From: an uncultured bacterium
GTDB taxonomy: Bacteria; Cyanobacteriota; Vampirovibrionia; Gastranaerophilales; Gastranaerophilaceae
DNA length: 64,000 nucleotides
Assembly (NCBI GenBank): GCA_949298985.1
Contig: CASFYV010000016.1
Location: 1-64,000, forward strand
Reading direction: 5' to 3'
The position numbers and the translations under genes are program-made. The notes beneath the pieces are model-generated. The model was not told where the DNA came from. It saw nothing but the letters and a program-made list of their open reading frames with translations, and ran no database searches. Position 1 is the first letter of the stretch. The number at the start of each line of letters is the position of its first letter. Below, piece after piece: positions 44,808-53,819 of this stretch.

Positions 44808-45302
44808 ATGCAAGTAATACTTAAAAAAGAAGTTCAAAATATTGGTGAAGCCGGTGATTTAGTAAATGTAAAAGACGGTTATGCAAGAAACTTCTTAATT
44901 CCTAAGAATTATGCAGAAATTGCAACAGAAGGTGCTTTGAAAAATAGAGAACAAAATATTGCTAGAATCAAAGCTAAACAAGAAAAATTACATCAAGAAG
45001 CTTTAGCTAAAGCTGAATTAATCGAAAAATTAGGTTCTATTGAATTATCTGCTAAAGCCGGTGAAAGTGGTAAATTATTTGGAACAATTACTACTAAGAA
45101 ATTGTGTGAAGAATTAAAAGAAAAAGCTAATATCGAAATTGATAGAAAAACTGTTTCATTAAATGCACCTATCAATAAGATTGGAGAATTTACGATGTTA
45201 ATCAAATTAACTTCAAAAGTTAAAACTGAGTTAAAAGTTATCGTAAAAGCTTCTGAAGTAGTAAAAGAATCTGTAGAAGAAATTGAAGAAACAGAAGCAT
45301 AG
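44808..45302 (+). CDS. rplI: 50S ribosomal protein L9
   Basis: A 164-residue protein with the diagnostic N-terminal domain VILKKEVQNIGEAGDLVNVKDGYARNFLIPKNYA, the long connecting helix (about 40-75) and the C-terminal RNA-binding domain. It is slightly longer than usual (about 148) because of an acidic tail ESVEEIEETEA. It stands alone here, not in the usual rpsF-ssb-rpsR-rplI operon. AAAGGAGAAA site; intrinsic terminator 15 nt downstream. Confidence 0.97.
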   Translation: MQVILKKEVQNIGEAGDLVNVKDGYARNFLIPKNYAEIATEGALKNREQNIARIKAKQEKLHQEALAKAELIEKLGSIELSAKAGESGKLFGTITTKKLCEELKEKANIEIDRKTVSLNAPINKIGEFTMLIKLTSKVKTELKVIVKASEVVKESVEEIEETEA

Positions 45303-45316
45303 TTTTGGAAAAAATA

Positions 45317-45358
45317 AAAAACGTGCTGACTAAATTATTGTACAGCACGTTTTTTTTT
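45317..45358 (+). terminator. Intrinsic terminator after rplI
   Basis: AAAACGTGCTG / CAGCACGTTTTTTTTT with a 14-nt loop. Confidence 0.85.
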
Positions 45359-45378
45359 GAATAAAGAAAGAGAGACTT

Positions 45379-46428
45379 ATGGCAAAAATATCTTTTAAAT
45401 GTTTTCCAAGCGGGAATTTACCATACGAAACAAATGAAGCAGCTACAAAAATGATGGTAAAATTATTTGAAGAAATCCCGTATCTTGCAATGTTACCGAA
45501 TGCTTCAGAAACGGAAAATATTTATTACAGAAGCTTAGAAAATCTTCCGGGCGTATTATTAAAAGATAAAAAAATCTTTTTTAAAGATAAGGTTCCGTCA
45601 TTTAAACAAGAATTAGTGTCTTTAGATGTAGCTTTTAACAATCCGACAGAAGAAAATCTAGAAAAATACAAAATAAATTCTTTTTTTCTACCCAAGTACT
45701 TGCAAATATTACAAAGACTTCAACCCAAAGAAACCGTTGTAAATATTTTAGGGCCATTTTCTGTTGCACATATACTATCACAGAAAGATTCTCCACATGT
45801 ATTAACAGACAAATGTTATCGCAAATTAGTAATTCAAGCGGTTTGTGTTAAAGCAATATGGTTAATAAGAAAAATAAAAGAAGCCTCTCCGGATACCCAT
45901 CCGATTGTAGTACTTGAAGAACCGCTTTATCATCATTATGGTGATTTAAAAAGAGGCAACAATGAAATCACTAGAGAAATTGTACTTAATTTATTTAGTA
46001 AAGTAGTGAATAAGATAAAAGAATACCAAGGTTTAGTCGCAATACAAAGTTTTGAAAAATGCGATTGGCAAATTCCACTCGAGGCAAAAGTTGATATCAT
46101 TTCTTTTGATGCATACAATAACCCTAATAACCTTAATATTATTGCAGAAAAAATAAATGATTTTTTAATAGCCGGAGGAAGAATTAATTGGGCAATTGTT
46201 CCAACAAAAACTGAAGCTTTAGTTAAAAGTTTAAATATAGATGAAGTTTACAACAGATTTGAAAAAACTGTTGAAGGATTAATAGTTTCTGGTGCAAGCG
46301 AACGTCTTGTATATAATAGAGCATTAGTTTCTATACAAGGAAATGTCGATAAACTCCCTTTAATTTTTTCAGAAAAAGCATTAATACTTGCAACCCAATT
46401 ATCTAAAAGAATACCTTTTAAGAGCTAG
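45379..46428 (+). CDS. MetE/UROD-like barrel protein
   Basis: A 349-residue protein with the look of the cobalamin-independent methionine synthase C-terminal barrel / uroporphyrinogen decarboxylase-like superfamily: an N-terminal FPSGNLPYETNEAATKMMVKLFEEIPYLAMLP (the 'GSLPH..P..AL.......P..PQLP' pattern) and VNILGPFSVAHIL, VVLEEPLYHHY, DIISFDAYNN, INWAIVPTKTE. The zinc ligands of MetE (HxC...E...C) are not obvious, so methyl transfer is unproven. Similar short proteins act with corrinoid proteins in anaerobes. Its end overlaps the convergent gene at 46418 by 11 nt. Confidence 0.6.
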   Translation: MAKISFKCFPSGNLPYETNEAATKMMVKLFEEIPYLAMLPNASETENIYYRSLENLPGVLLKDKKIFFKDKVPSFKQELVSLDVAFNNPTEENLEKYKINSFFLPKYLQILQRLQPKETVVNILGPFSVAHILSQKDSPHVLTDKCYRKLVIQAVCVKAIWLIRKIKEASPDTHPIVVLEEPLYHHYGDLKRGNNEITREIVLNLFSKVVNKIKEYQGLVAIQSFEKCDWQIPLEAKVDIISFDAYNNPNNLNIIAEKINDFLIAGGRINWAIVPTKTEALVKSLNIDEVYNRFEKTVEGLIVSGASERLVYNRALVSIQGNVDKLPLIFSEKALILATQLSKRIPFKS

Positions 46429-47530
46429 AAGGTTCGTCTTCTACTATAGCGTTAGAATCAATGAAAATAGTATTTCTAATAAAAGTATGAGCCATAAGTA
46501 ACAGATATGGATTCATTTCATTTGTAGCTGAAAGATTAACTTTGGTTTTTTGCTCTTCAAGAATTTCTTTTTTCTTTGGTTCAATTGCTTCAATATCAAT
46601 ATTTGTATTCATAGCGTGAGAAGAACTTTCATCTTTCAAACTTTTTAATAAAGTATTCTTTGGAAATTCCTCTGAACAAATTATATATATATCAATAGAA
46701 TTTGATGTGGTAAGAGTAAACACGCCTTTTACATTTCCAAAATTTTTAGTCTGAATTAAAACAGTTAATTTAGAATTGTTTGATTCATTTTCACCATCTT
46801 GAGGTTCAATTTCTAAATCAAAATTTACATTTTCGTTTAAAGGCAACCAAGGTAAATATAAAAGCATCAAACTTTTTAGAGTTTGATTTGGATTACCAGA
46901 CTCAGCTAGTGCAATACAAGAATTTATAATACTCAAAGTTTCAGTAATTTGTTCATTTGTCATCCCGCTTTTAGAAGCAGAAGCCATAGCTATAATCAAA
47001 TTAGCAACTGCTTGCTTACTATTTTTTAAAATTAATTCAGAAAAAGCAGGTAAATGTACCATACCATTAAAAATCAACATAACGGCGTCTTTTTGGGCAT
47101 TTACAACTTGAGCTTGAACATTTTGATTAACATTCAATGGTATTTCTGACGTATCATCAAAAAGTTGTGAAATCATTTTTTGATTTTTCAATAGCTCTTG
47201 ATTCAAATCATTTAACATTAAAGTATTTGTATTAAGAGGTCGATTTTTATCCTGTATATTTAACAAAATTTGTGCCAATGTTTGGGGTAAATTTAATAAA
47301 TTTCTTATATAGATTGCTCTATCCATACTAGCAATTTGATTCATTTGAATTTGATGCATAATATTTATTGTTGATTGGATATTTTGTATATTAGAAGGTT
47401 TTTGCATTGTGAGATTATTATTGAAAGAATTTCCTCCAATGTTCAAATCCTCTTTTTGTTTCAATTTCTTTATATAAATTTCAGGGTTTCTTAATCCTGC
47501 TAAAATTTTTCCAATACTAAAACCATCCAT
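46418..47530 (-). CDS. Hypothetical protein, possible FliK-like C-terminal region
   Basis: A 370-residue Asn/Gln/Leu-rich protein. The N-terminus (MDGFSIGKILAGLRNPEIY) is not a signal peptide. Residues about 250-300 read LTVLIQTKNFGNVKGVFTL...SIDIYIICSEEF followed by LKSLKDE, which follows the strand pattern of flagellar hook-length-control (FliK/Flg_hook) C-terminal domains (beta strand, 'LG.V', beta strand, 'V.F', helix). This is a weak resemblance. Start at 47530; an extended -10 (TGTTATAAT) lies 9 nt before the ATG without ribosome site. Other flagellar genes are 35 kb away. Confidence 0.45.
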   Translation of the reverse strand: MDGFSIGKILAGLRNPEIYIKKLKQKEDLNIGGNSFNNNLTMQKPSNIQNIQSTINIMHQIQMNQIASMDRAIYIRNLLNLPQTLAQILLNIQDKNRPLNTNTLMLNDLNQELLKNQKMISQLFDDTSEIPLNVNQNVQAQVVNAQKDAVMLIFNGMVHLPAFSELILKNSKQAVANLIIAMASASKSGMTNEQITETLSIINSCIALAESGNPNQTLKSLMLLYLPWLPLNENVNFDLEIEPQDGENESNNSKLTVLIQTKNFGNVKGVFTLTTSNSIDIYIICSEEFPKNTLLKSLKDESSSHAMNTNIDIEAIEPKKKEILEEQKTKVNLSATNEMNPYLLLMAHTFIRNTIFIDSNAIVEDEPSSS

Positions 47531-47539
47531 ATTAATATA

Positions 47540-47548
47540 ATTATAACA
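47540..47548 (-). promoter_or_regulatory. Extended -10 promoter abutting start codon
   Basis: TGTTATAAT (TG-N-TATAAT) on the minus strand, 9 nt before the ATG at 47530. Confidence 0.5.
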
Positions 47549-47638
47549 ATTTTAAAAAAGAAGTCTATATTCAAATCCACACTTTACAAAATAAGGCTTT
47601 TTTAATAAGATTAAATATAGTTTAATGAGAGGTACCTA

Positions 47639-48355
47639 ATGTCTAATAAATATAAACGTGTGTTATTAAAGATTAGTGGGGAAGCACTACTTGGGAATCA
47701 GCAATTTGGAATTGACTATGAACCAGTAGAGATGATTGCTAATGAAATAAAATCAATTGTAGACCGTGGCGTAGAAGTCGCAGTAGTAGTTGGTGGCGGA
47801 AACATTTTTCGCGGGATGAAAAATAGTGCAAAGCTTGGTATGGATCAAGCATCAGGCGACTATGTAGGAATGCTTGCAACAGTTATGAATGCTGTAGCCT
47901 TGCAATGTGCATTAAAAAAGATTAATTTGGATTGTAGAGTTCAAACTGCAATTGCTATGAATCAGATAGCAGAGCCTTATGTAAGACATCGTGCAATAAG
48001 GCATTTAGAAAAAGGTCGTGTTGTTATTTTTGCAGCAGGAACAGGGAATCCATTCTTTACAACAGATACAGCATCTGCCCTGCGTGCTTCTGAAATTGAT
48101 GCAGAAGTTATGTTAATGGCAAAAAATGGAGTTGATGGCATTTATAATGATGATCCGAATATCAATCCTAATGCTAAAAAAATTGATAATATGACTTATG
48201 ATGATATCATAAAGCACGAATTAAAAGTTATGGATACTTCAGCTTGTGCATTATGTAAACAAAACAAGATTCCTATAATCGTTTTTGATTTTAAAGCTCA
48301 AGGTAGTCTTGTAAAAATAATGGATGGCGAAGTTGTCGGTACTTATGTAAATTAG
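47639..48355 (+). CDS. pyrH: UMP kinase
   Basis: A hexameric amino-acid-kinase-fold enzyme making UDP from UMP. The 238-residue protein shows RVLLKISGEALLG, VVVGGGNIFRG, GDYVGMLATVMNAVAL, FAAGTGNPFFTTDTASALRASE and DGIYNDDPNINPNAKK. Length normal. First gene of pyrH-frr-cdsA-rnc, an order close to the conserved tsf-pyrH-frr-uppS-cdsA block. Confidence 0.97.
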   Translation: MSNKYKRVLLKISGEALLGNQQFGIDYEPVEMIANEIKSIVDRGVEVAVVVGGGNIFRGMKNSAKLGMDQASGDYVGMLATVMNAVALQCALKKINLDCRVQTAIAMNQIAEPYVRHRAIRHLEKGRVVIFAAGTGNPFFTTDTASALRASEIDAEVMLMAKNGVDGIYNDDPNINPNAKKIDNMTYDDIIKHELKVMDTSACALCKQNKIPIIVFDFKAQGSLVKIMDGEVVGTYVN

Positions 48356-48382
48356 TAGATTTTAATATAAAAGGAGAAAATT

Positions 48383-48949
48383 ATGTCAGAAGCTCTAGAA
48401 GAAATGTATTTATTCGGAGAGGAAAAAATGGAAAAAGCAATTTCACAAATGAAACGTGAATTTGCATCAGTAAGAACAGGTAGAGCTAATCCAAATGTAT
48501 TGGATAAGGTTGTAGTCGATTACTATGGAGCACCAACTCCAATTAGACAAATGGCTCAAGTAAGTGTAAGTGAAGGAACTACATTAGTAATTACTCCTTT
48601 TGATAAAAGCATTATGAAAGATGTTGAAAAAGCTATTATAAAAGCAGAATTAGGTGTTGCACCTAACAATGACGGAACTTGCATCAGACTAAACTTCCCT
48701 CCTCTAACAGAAGAAAGAAGAAAAGAAACTGCAAAAGATGTAAAAAGATTTGGAGAAGATGCAAAAGTTGCTGTAAGAAACGTTAGAAGAGATATGGTAG
48801 ATTCTTTAAAGAAAATTGAAAAGGAAGAAAATATGCCAGAAGACGCAGTTAAAGATAATCAAGATAAAATCCAAAAACTTACGGATAAATATGTTGGAAT
48901 TATTGATTCTTTAGTTGTTGAAAAAGAAAAAGAGGTAATGACTGTATAA
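48383..48949 (+). CDS. frr: Ribosome recycling factor
   Basis: It splits post-termination ribosomes together with EF-G. The 188-residue protein has the three-helix bundle pattern with ASVRTGRANPNVLDKVVVDYYG, PIRQMAQVSV, RLNFPPLTEERRKE and a C-terminal helix QDKIQKLTDKYVGIIDSLVVEKEKEVM. AAAGGAGAAA site; stop codon overlaps the cdsA start by one base (TAATG). Confidence 0.97.
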   Translation: MSEALEEMYLFGEEKMEKAISQMKREFASVRTGRANPNVLDKVVVDYYGAPTPIRQMAQVSVSEGTTLVITPFDKSIMKDVEKAIIKAELGVAPNNDGTCIRLNFPPLTEERRKETAKDVKRFGEDAKVAVRNVRRDMVDSLKKIEKEENMPEDAVKDNQDKIQKLTDKYVGIIDSLVVEKEKEVMTV

Positions 48950-49824
48950 TGGCTTTAAGTAAAAGTTTGACAAGAATGTTTACAGGACTTGTAATTGGAT
49001 TTACTGCACTGTTTGCAATAATTCAAGGAGGTCTGTACTTGATGGCTTTGGTGCTGGCGATTGTAATTTTAGCATCAAGAGAATACACTGAAATTTTAAA
49101 GCATAAAGGTTTTTTACCTAGCTATAGAATAATAATTATATCAAGTTTGATTTTTGCAGCTTTAGCATATTTCAACAGATTTGATTTAGTTGCTCTGGCT
49201 TTTTCAATGTGTTCAATTATGGCATTTTTGTCAGTTTTATTTAAAGGTAAACAGCCTTATATTGCAAATGTTGCAACAACTATTTTAGGTTTTGTATATT
49301 GTGGTTGGTTTCCATTACATCTTTTATTTTTAAGAGATTTAGGCAGCCAACCTGTTTATCAAGGTTTTATTAAACAAAATGTTTCAACAGAAGGCATAGG
49401 ATACGCTTTACTATTATTTTTCTGCGTAATCGCAACTGATACGTTTTGTTATTATGCAGGATGTAAATTTGGGAAACACAAAATTGCACCGGTAATAAGT
49501 CCCAACAAAACTATTGAAGGTTCAATTGGCGGAACTGTTATGTGTATGGTTTTTTGTATTGCGTTCGGGCTTGCGATACAAATTCCTTGGTATCATTGTA
49601 TAATTTTAAGCCTTTTAATAGCAGGTTTTGCTCAAATTGGTGATTTATGCGAATCAATGATTAAACGTGATGCAGGAGTAAAAGATTCTAGTAACATTCT
49701 TCCCGGACACGGTGGATTCTTAGATAGAACTGACAGTTATATTTTAACAATTCCTATAGTTCATTATTATTTATACTTCTTTGTTGTAAATAATTTTATG
49801 GATTTATTTAGGGGTATAATGTAG
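48949..49824 (+). CDS. cdsA: Phosphatidate cytidylyltransferase
   Basis: An integral membrane enzyme (about eight helices, 291 residues) that makes CDP-diacylglycerol. The family signature near the C-terminus is clear: SPNKTIEGSIGG, GDLCESMIKRDAGVKDSSNILPGHGGFLDRTDS. Coupled to frr (TAATG) and to rnc (TAGTG), each by a one-base overlap. The uppS gene that usually lies between frr and cdsA is missing. Confidence 0.96.
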   Translation: MALSKSLTRMFTGLVIGFTALFAIIQGGLYLMALVLAIVILASREYTEILKHKGFLPSYRIIIISSLIFAALAYFNRFDLVALAFSMCSIMAFLSVLFKGKQPYIANVATTILGFVYCGWFPLHLLFLRDLGSQPVYQGFIKQNVSTEGIGYALLLFFCVIATDTFCYYAGCKFGKHKIAPVISPNKTIEGSIGGTVMCMVFCIAFGLAIQIPWYHCIILSLLIAGFAQIGDLCESMIKRDAGVKDSSNILPGHGGFLDRTDSYILTIPIVHYYLYFFVVNNFMDLFRGIM

Positions 49825-50495
49825 TGATAGAAGATGTTTTTGGAAAACAAAATAATCTTGTTAAAATTGCTCTAACACATCCTTCTTATACCAAAGAAAA
49901 TAATTTGGATAGTCTCGAAAATTATGAACGATTGGAATTTTTGGGAGATTCTGTATTGAAGCTTTTTACATCAAAGCTTTTGTATGAAAAATATCCTGAT
50001 TTCCCGGAAGGGGAGTTATCTAAGATTCGTTCAATATTGGTATCGGATGTAATTTTAGCTAAAATTGCAGTTTTAATAGGTGTTGATAAAGAAATGATTT
50101 TAGGTCGTGCTGAAGAAAAGCAAGGCGGACGTAAAAGAGAATCAAATATTGCTTGTACATTAGAAGCATTATTGGGTGCGTATTATTTAAACGGTAAATA
50201 TAAGGAAATTGAAAAATTTTTAAAAGAATATTTACTAGAGTATGCAGATGATATAGATAAACATTTTGAAAAATATAATGCAAAAGATATTTTGCAACAG
50301 TATACTCAAGGAGTAAATAAAACACTTCCAACCTATAAAGTTAAAGAAATCAAAGGACCTGCACATAAACCGGAATTTATTGTAGAAGTAGAGTGGAATG
50401 GTGAAATTATTTCAACTGCAGCAGGCAAATCAAAAAAAGAAGCTGAGCAAAATTGTGCTCTTGAGGCTTGTAAAAAATTAAATGTAATTGATTAA
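49824..50495 (+). CDS. rnc: Ribonuclease III
   Basis: A dsRNA endonuclease for rRNA and mRNA processing. The 223-residue protein contains the catalytic signature ERLEFLGDSVLKLF (normally NERLEFLGDSVL), second acidic site ALEALLGAYYLNG, and a C-terminal dsRBD (AKDILQQYTQGVNKTLPTYKVKEIKGPAHKPEF...KKEAEQNCALEAC). GTG start overlapping the cdsA stop (TAGTG), AGGGG upstream. Confidence 0.96.
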   Translation: MIEDVFGKQNNLVKIALTHPSYTKENNLDSLENYERLEFLGDSVLKLFTSKLLYEKYPDFPEGELSKIRSILVSDVILAKIAVLIGVDKEMILGRAEEKQGGRKRESNIACTLEALLGAYYLNGKYKEIEKFLKEYLLEYADDIDKHFEKYNAKDILQQYTQGVNKTLPTYKVKEIKGPAHKPEFIVEVEWNGEIISTAAGKSKKEAEQNCALEACKKLNVID

Positions 50496-50567
50496 TTACT
50501 CCATCCAAATGATTACAAAAATATTTTTACTAAATATAATGTCTATATTGGGAGAAGGTTTAAGGAT

Positions 50568-50897
50568 ATGAACAGACGTTGGTACGATTCTAATGAACAT
50601 ACACAAAAAGCTTTGTCTTTATTAAAAGATATGAATGAGGAACAAAGACGAGCTTTATCAAGAGATTTAACCGCTGTAGTTAAGCAAATAAAAGACATGC
50701 ATATAGAAGAAGATGATGAAAATCAAGAAATAAGTCTTGGTATTGATAGAGTTTTGGGACTTTATAAAATCTCAAATTCAAGAAGATGGTATGATAAAGT
50801 AAGTGTTTTATCTTATGCAATGAAAACAATGTCTACTCTACCTAAAGAAGATTTTTATAATATTATGGAAGGTATAACATCAAGCGTTTCTGCATAA
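50568..50897 (+). CDS. Hypothetical protein with internally repeated RRWYD
   Basis: A 109-residue helical protein of unknown function. The pentapeptide RRWYD occurs twice, at residues 3-7 and about 72-76, each followed by a helix of similar length (SNEHTQKALSLLKDM; KVSVLSYAMKTMSTL), so the protein appears to consist of two related halves joined by an acidic linker (EEDDENQEIS). TTTAAGGAT ribosome site. Lies between rnc and tpiA, all in the same direction, possibly in the same transcript. Confidence 0.65.
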   Translation: MNRRWYDSNEHTQKALSLLKDMNEEQRRALSRDLTAVVKQIKDMHIEEDDENQEISLGIDRVLGLYKISNSRRWYDKVSVLSYAMKTMSTLPKEDFYNIMEGITSSVSA

Positions 50898-50965
50898 TTA
50901 AATAAATATTGATTTTGCCCCTTGTTTATTCTAATATCAAGTTGTAATAAATAAGGAGAAAAATT

Positions 50966-51760
50966 ATGGCAAGAAAACCAATTATTGCAGGAAACTGGAA
51001 AATGAATTTACTTCAAGCTGATGCAAAAGCATTATTTGAAGGTATAAAGAATTTTACAAAAGATTTTACAGCACAACAATTACCAACAGTAGTTATTGCT
51101 CCTGTATTTACGTCTTTAAATGTTGTAGAAACAGAAAGATGCAATTGCGGATGTGGTGGAGATAAAATTGCTATTGCCGGACAAAATTGTCACTGGGAAA
51201 AATCAGGTGCTTATACAGGTGAAATTTCTGTAGAAATGTTAGCAGACGCTGGTTGTTCTTATGTAATCATCGGACACTCTGAAAGAAGACAATATTTCTC
51301 TGAAACTGATGAAATGATTAATAAAAAAGCTAAAGCTATTTTAGCAGGCGGGTTGATTCCAATTATCTGCTGTGGTGAAACTTTAGAACAAAGAGAAGCA
51401 GGTGTTACTGATGAGCATATAGCAACTCAAATCAGAGCAGCTTTAAACGGTCTAAGTGAAGAAGAAGTTGCAAAATCAGTAATCGCATATGAACCAATTT
51501 GGGCTATTGGTACTGGTAAAACTTGTGATAGCGTTGAAGCGAACAGAGTAATTGCTATGATTAGAAACGTTGTTAAAGAAGTATCATCTGAAAAAGCAGG
51601 TGATGCAATCAGAATTCTTTATGGCGGTTCAGTAAAACCTTCAACAATAGAAGAACAAATGTCTCAATCAGATATTGATGGTGCTTTAGTAGGTGGAGCA
51701 AGCTTAAAAGCTGATAGCTTTAACGAAATAATCGCTAATACTATGAAAGTTAGTGTTTAA
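50966..51760 (+). CDS. tpiA: Triosephosphate isomerase
   Basis: A glycolytic barrel enzyme. The 264-residue protein has KPIIAGNWKMN, catalytic His104 in VIIGHSERR, catalytic Glu in AYEPIWAIGTGK and the phosphate loops LYGGSVKP and GALVGGASL. It is about 12 residues longer than usual; the extra length is a Cys-rich segment RCNCGCGGDK (58-67) just before beta-3 (C59, C61, C63), where normal enzymes have a short loop. All catalytic residues are intact. AAGGAGAAAA site; terminator downstream. Confidence 0.97.
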   Translation: MARKPIIAGNWKMNLLQADAKALFEGIKNFTKDFTAQQLPTVVIAPVFTSLNVVETERCNCGCGGDKIAIAGQNCHWEKSGAYTGEISVEMLADAGCSYVIIGHSERRQYFSETDEMINKKAKAILAGGLIPIICCGETLEQREAGVTDEHIATQIRAALNGLSEEEVAKSVIAYEPIWAIGTGKTCDSVEANRVIAMIRNVVKEVSSEKAGDAIRILYGGSVKPSTIEEQMSQSDIDGALVGGASLKADSFNEIIANTMKVSV

Positions 51761-51771
51761 GTAATATTGAT

Positions 51772-51815
51772 AAAGCAAACAAGGAGATTACAAGCTCCTT
51801 GTTTGCTTTATTTTA
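51772..51815. terminator. Bidirectional terminator after tpiA
   Basis: AAAGCAAACAAGGAG / CTCCTTGTTTGCTTT 15-bp stem with T-rich tail; also fits the convergent gene ending at 51819. Confidence 0.85.
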
Positions 51816-51818
51816 TTA

Positions 51819-53699
51819 TTAAGTTAATTCTGCAAGTTCTTTTTCTAACCAAACATTGTATGAATTTTTAAAATTTTCTGAAAAAGTATCTATAACTACC
51901 CGAGTATTTAAAGAACTTTCTGAAGGTTTTGAAAATATCCACCAATTATTTCTATTTTTACCGGATACTCCGGCATCAACACCTATTGTTTTAGCATTAT
52001 CAAAAGCTGCATTAAAAAATTCACTATCAAAATTTACTCCATTAGCTTCACAAAAATTATTTGCCATTGTAAAAAATTGGGATTTTAGGTTATCAATCAT
52101 TGTTTCTGCTACATCTTTATAATAATTGGCACCACGTCTTTTTGTGCTAATAGTTTCTCCAGTAGAGTATAATAGACTTAAATCTTTACCTGTAGCTTTA
52201 TCTTTTATAGGAACTTTATTTAAAAATTTACCAGCTGCTGTATAATCAATATTCATCAGGTCAAAATCTTTTGTAGAAGCATTCATGTTATCAACCGTTT
52301 CTGTGATATTGTTATTAAAATTTTTAATAAAATTATCAACGACATCTTTAATATTTTCATTAGATTTATATTTTTTCCACCATAAAAATCCAGTTTTATT
52401 AAAAGTCATTGAATCAAGAGTTTGATTAATACTATTTGAATAGACATTTTCGAAAACATTAGAAATTTTATCAAATGCTATTCCTGCTTCTTTTAACATT
52501 GTTTCAATTTGATTTTTTATTTGAGATTTTAAGTTATTATTTTCTAAAATAGATCTTGCTTGAGATTTAATATCATCAGTATTTTTAGATTTTTTAAACC
52601 CTGAATTTTTGGTATACCCAGAAACGATTGAGTAGTTTATGTTATTTGGATTTACTCGATATTCAAATCCTTCAATATCTAGAAAAGCCTTATTTGCAGC
52701 CTCTTCATCAGCTTTATTTTGGGCTGCGATAATTTGTTCCTTAAGTGATAAATTACTTAAAGAATTTATTATATTTTGCATAGCTTCTTTTAAAGATCTT
52801 GCATCTGAAAATTTATTTAATGCAGAATTTATTGCTACTTCAGTTTTAATATTTGTTCCACCAAGTTGGATAGATACTCCATTAGCAAGAGCTGTCATTA
52901 AAAAATCTTTTGTTATATTTTTTAAGTTTTTAAATTCATTACTGTCAATGTATGTACCTAAATTTTCAATAGATTTTTGGTATTCAGCAGTGGCAACTTC
53001 CATTTTTTCCACTTCAGTTTTATTCATATACAAGTTTAAATGTGATTCTAGATCCGCTGCGAGATTATTTCCACTATAATTTTTGATAAAATTATCTGCT
53101 TCTGCTTCTAGTAATGTTAAAATTGAATAAGCTGCATTTTCATTTATTGCTTCATTTAAAACTTCACCATTAATGTTCATATTAGTGGTTGTAAGATTTT
53201 CATATATAGAATCAAGTACATATGATTTTATATTATTAACAATAGCTGTTGGAGCATTTGCGAAGATATTAGCTTTAATTTCTTCATATTTTTCTGTTAA
53301 TTTTTCTTTAAATGCTTCAAGCATATTAGTAGGATTACCAGTATAATTGTTATAGAATTCGTTAATAAAGTCTTTGAGTTCAGATGTTATTTGTGGAATA
53401 TAGCTTGAAAACTTTCCTGAAAAATCTGTAGAAATTTTTGCTGTCATATCATATACAGCAGCTTGCATTTCAAGTTTTTTTTCACTTATTGAGAAATTTT
53501 CTTCATTTATTATTTTATTATTTTCATCTGTAGATGAAAGCTCAACGGAATCAAGTTTTATTTCTTCCAAAACTTTGTTATATTCTTCAGATGAGATTTG
53601 ACCATCTCCATCTTTGTCAAAATCTGTAAATTTAAGTTTTATTCCATTTTGAATTGTTAAATTACCAAATTGATTAATCCCATTAAGTCCACTACTCAT
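51819..53699 (-). CDS. Large EF-hand protein of unknown function
   Basis: A 626-residue protein beginning MSSGLNGINQFGN, with one canonical EF-hand loop DKDGDGQISSEE (28-39) close to the N-terminus. The remaining 580 residues are Asn/Ser/Lys-rich, largely helical and without known domains; ANG/NINGEV-type segments alternate with helices of similar size, and KTGFLWWKKYKSNENIKD and SGKNRNNWWIFSKPSESS look like two related Trp-containing turns (about 435 and 590). No classical signal peptide. It may be a Ca2+-dependent structural or secreted protein. AAGGAG lies 6 nt before the ATG. Confidence 0.7.
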   Translation of the reverse strand: MSSGLNGINQFGNLTIQNGIKLKFTDFDKDGDGQISSEEYNKVLEEIKLDSVELSSTDENNKIINEENFSISEKKLEMQAAVYDMTAKISTDFSGKFSSYIPQITSELKDFINEFYNNYTGNPTNMLEAFKEKLTEKYEEIKANIFANAPTAIVNNIKSYVLDSIYENLTTTNMNINGEVLNEAINENAAYSILTLLEAEADNFIKNYSGNNLAADLESHLNLYMNKTEVEKMEVATAEYQKSIENLGTYIDSNEFKNLKNITKDFLMTALANGVSIQLGGTNIKTEVAINSALNKFSDARSLKEAMQNIINSLSNLSLKEQIIAAQNKADEEAANKAFLDIEGFEYRVNPNNINYSIVSGYTKNSGFKKSKNTDDIKSQARSILENNNLKSQIKNQIETMLKEAGIAFDKISNVFENVYSNSINQTLDSMTFNKTGFLWWKKYKSNENIKDVVDNFIKNFNNNITETVDNMNASTKDFDLMNIDYTAAGKFLNKVPIKDKATGKDLSLLYSTGETISTKRRGANYYKDVAETMIDNLKSQFFTMANNFCEANGVNFDSEFFNAAFDNAKTIGVDAGVSGKNRNNWWIFSKPSESSLNTRVVIDTFSENFKNSYNVWLEKELAELT

Positions 53700-53819
53700 T
53701 AAATACTCCTTTTTGTAAATTTCATTTTGTAATAATATTTACGGCTTTTTTTTTTTAAACTTTAACAATCTATTCTTATTTGTTACAAATTTTTACATTT
53801 AGTAGTCGCGATAATGTTA

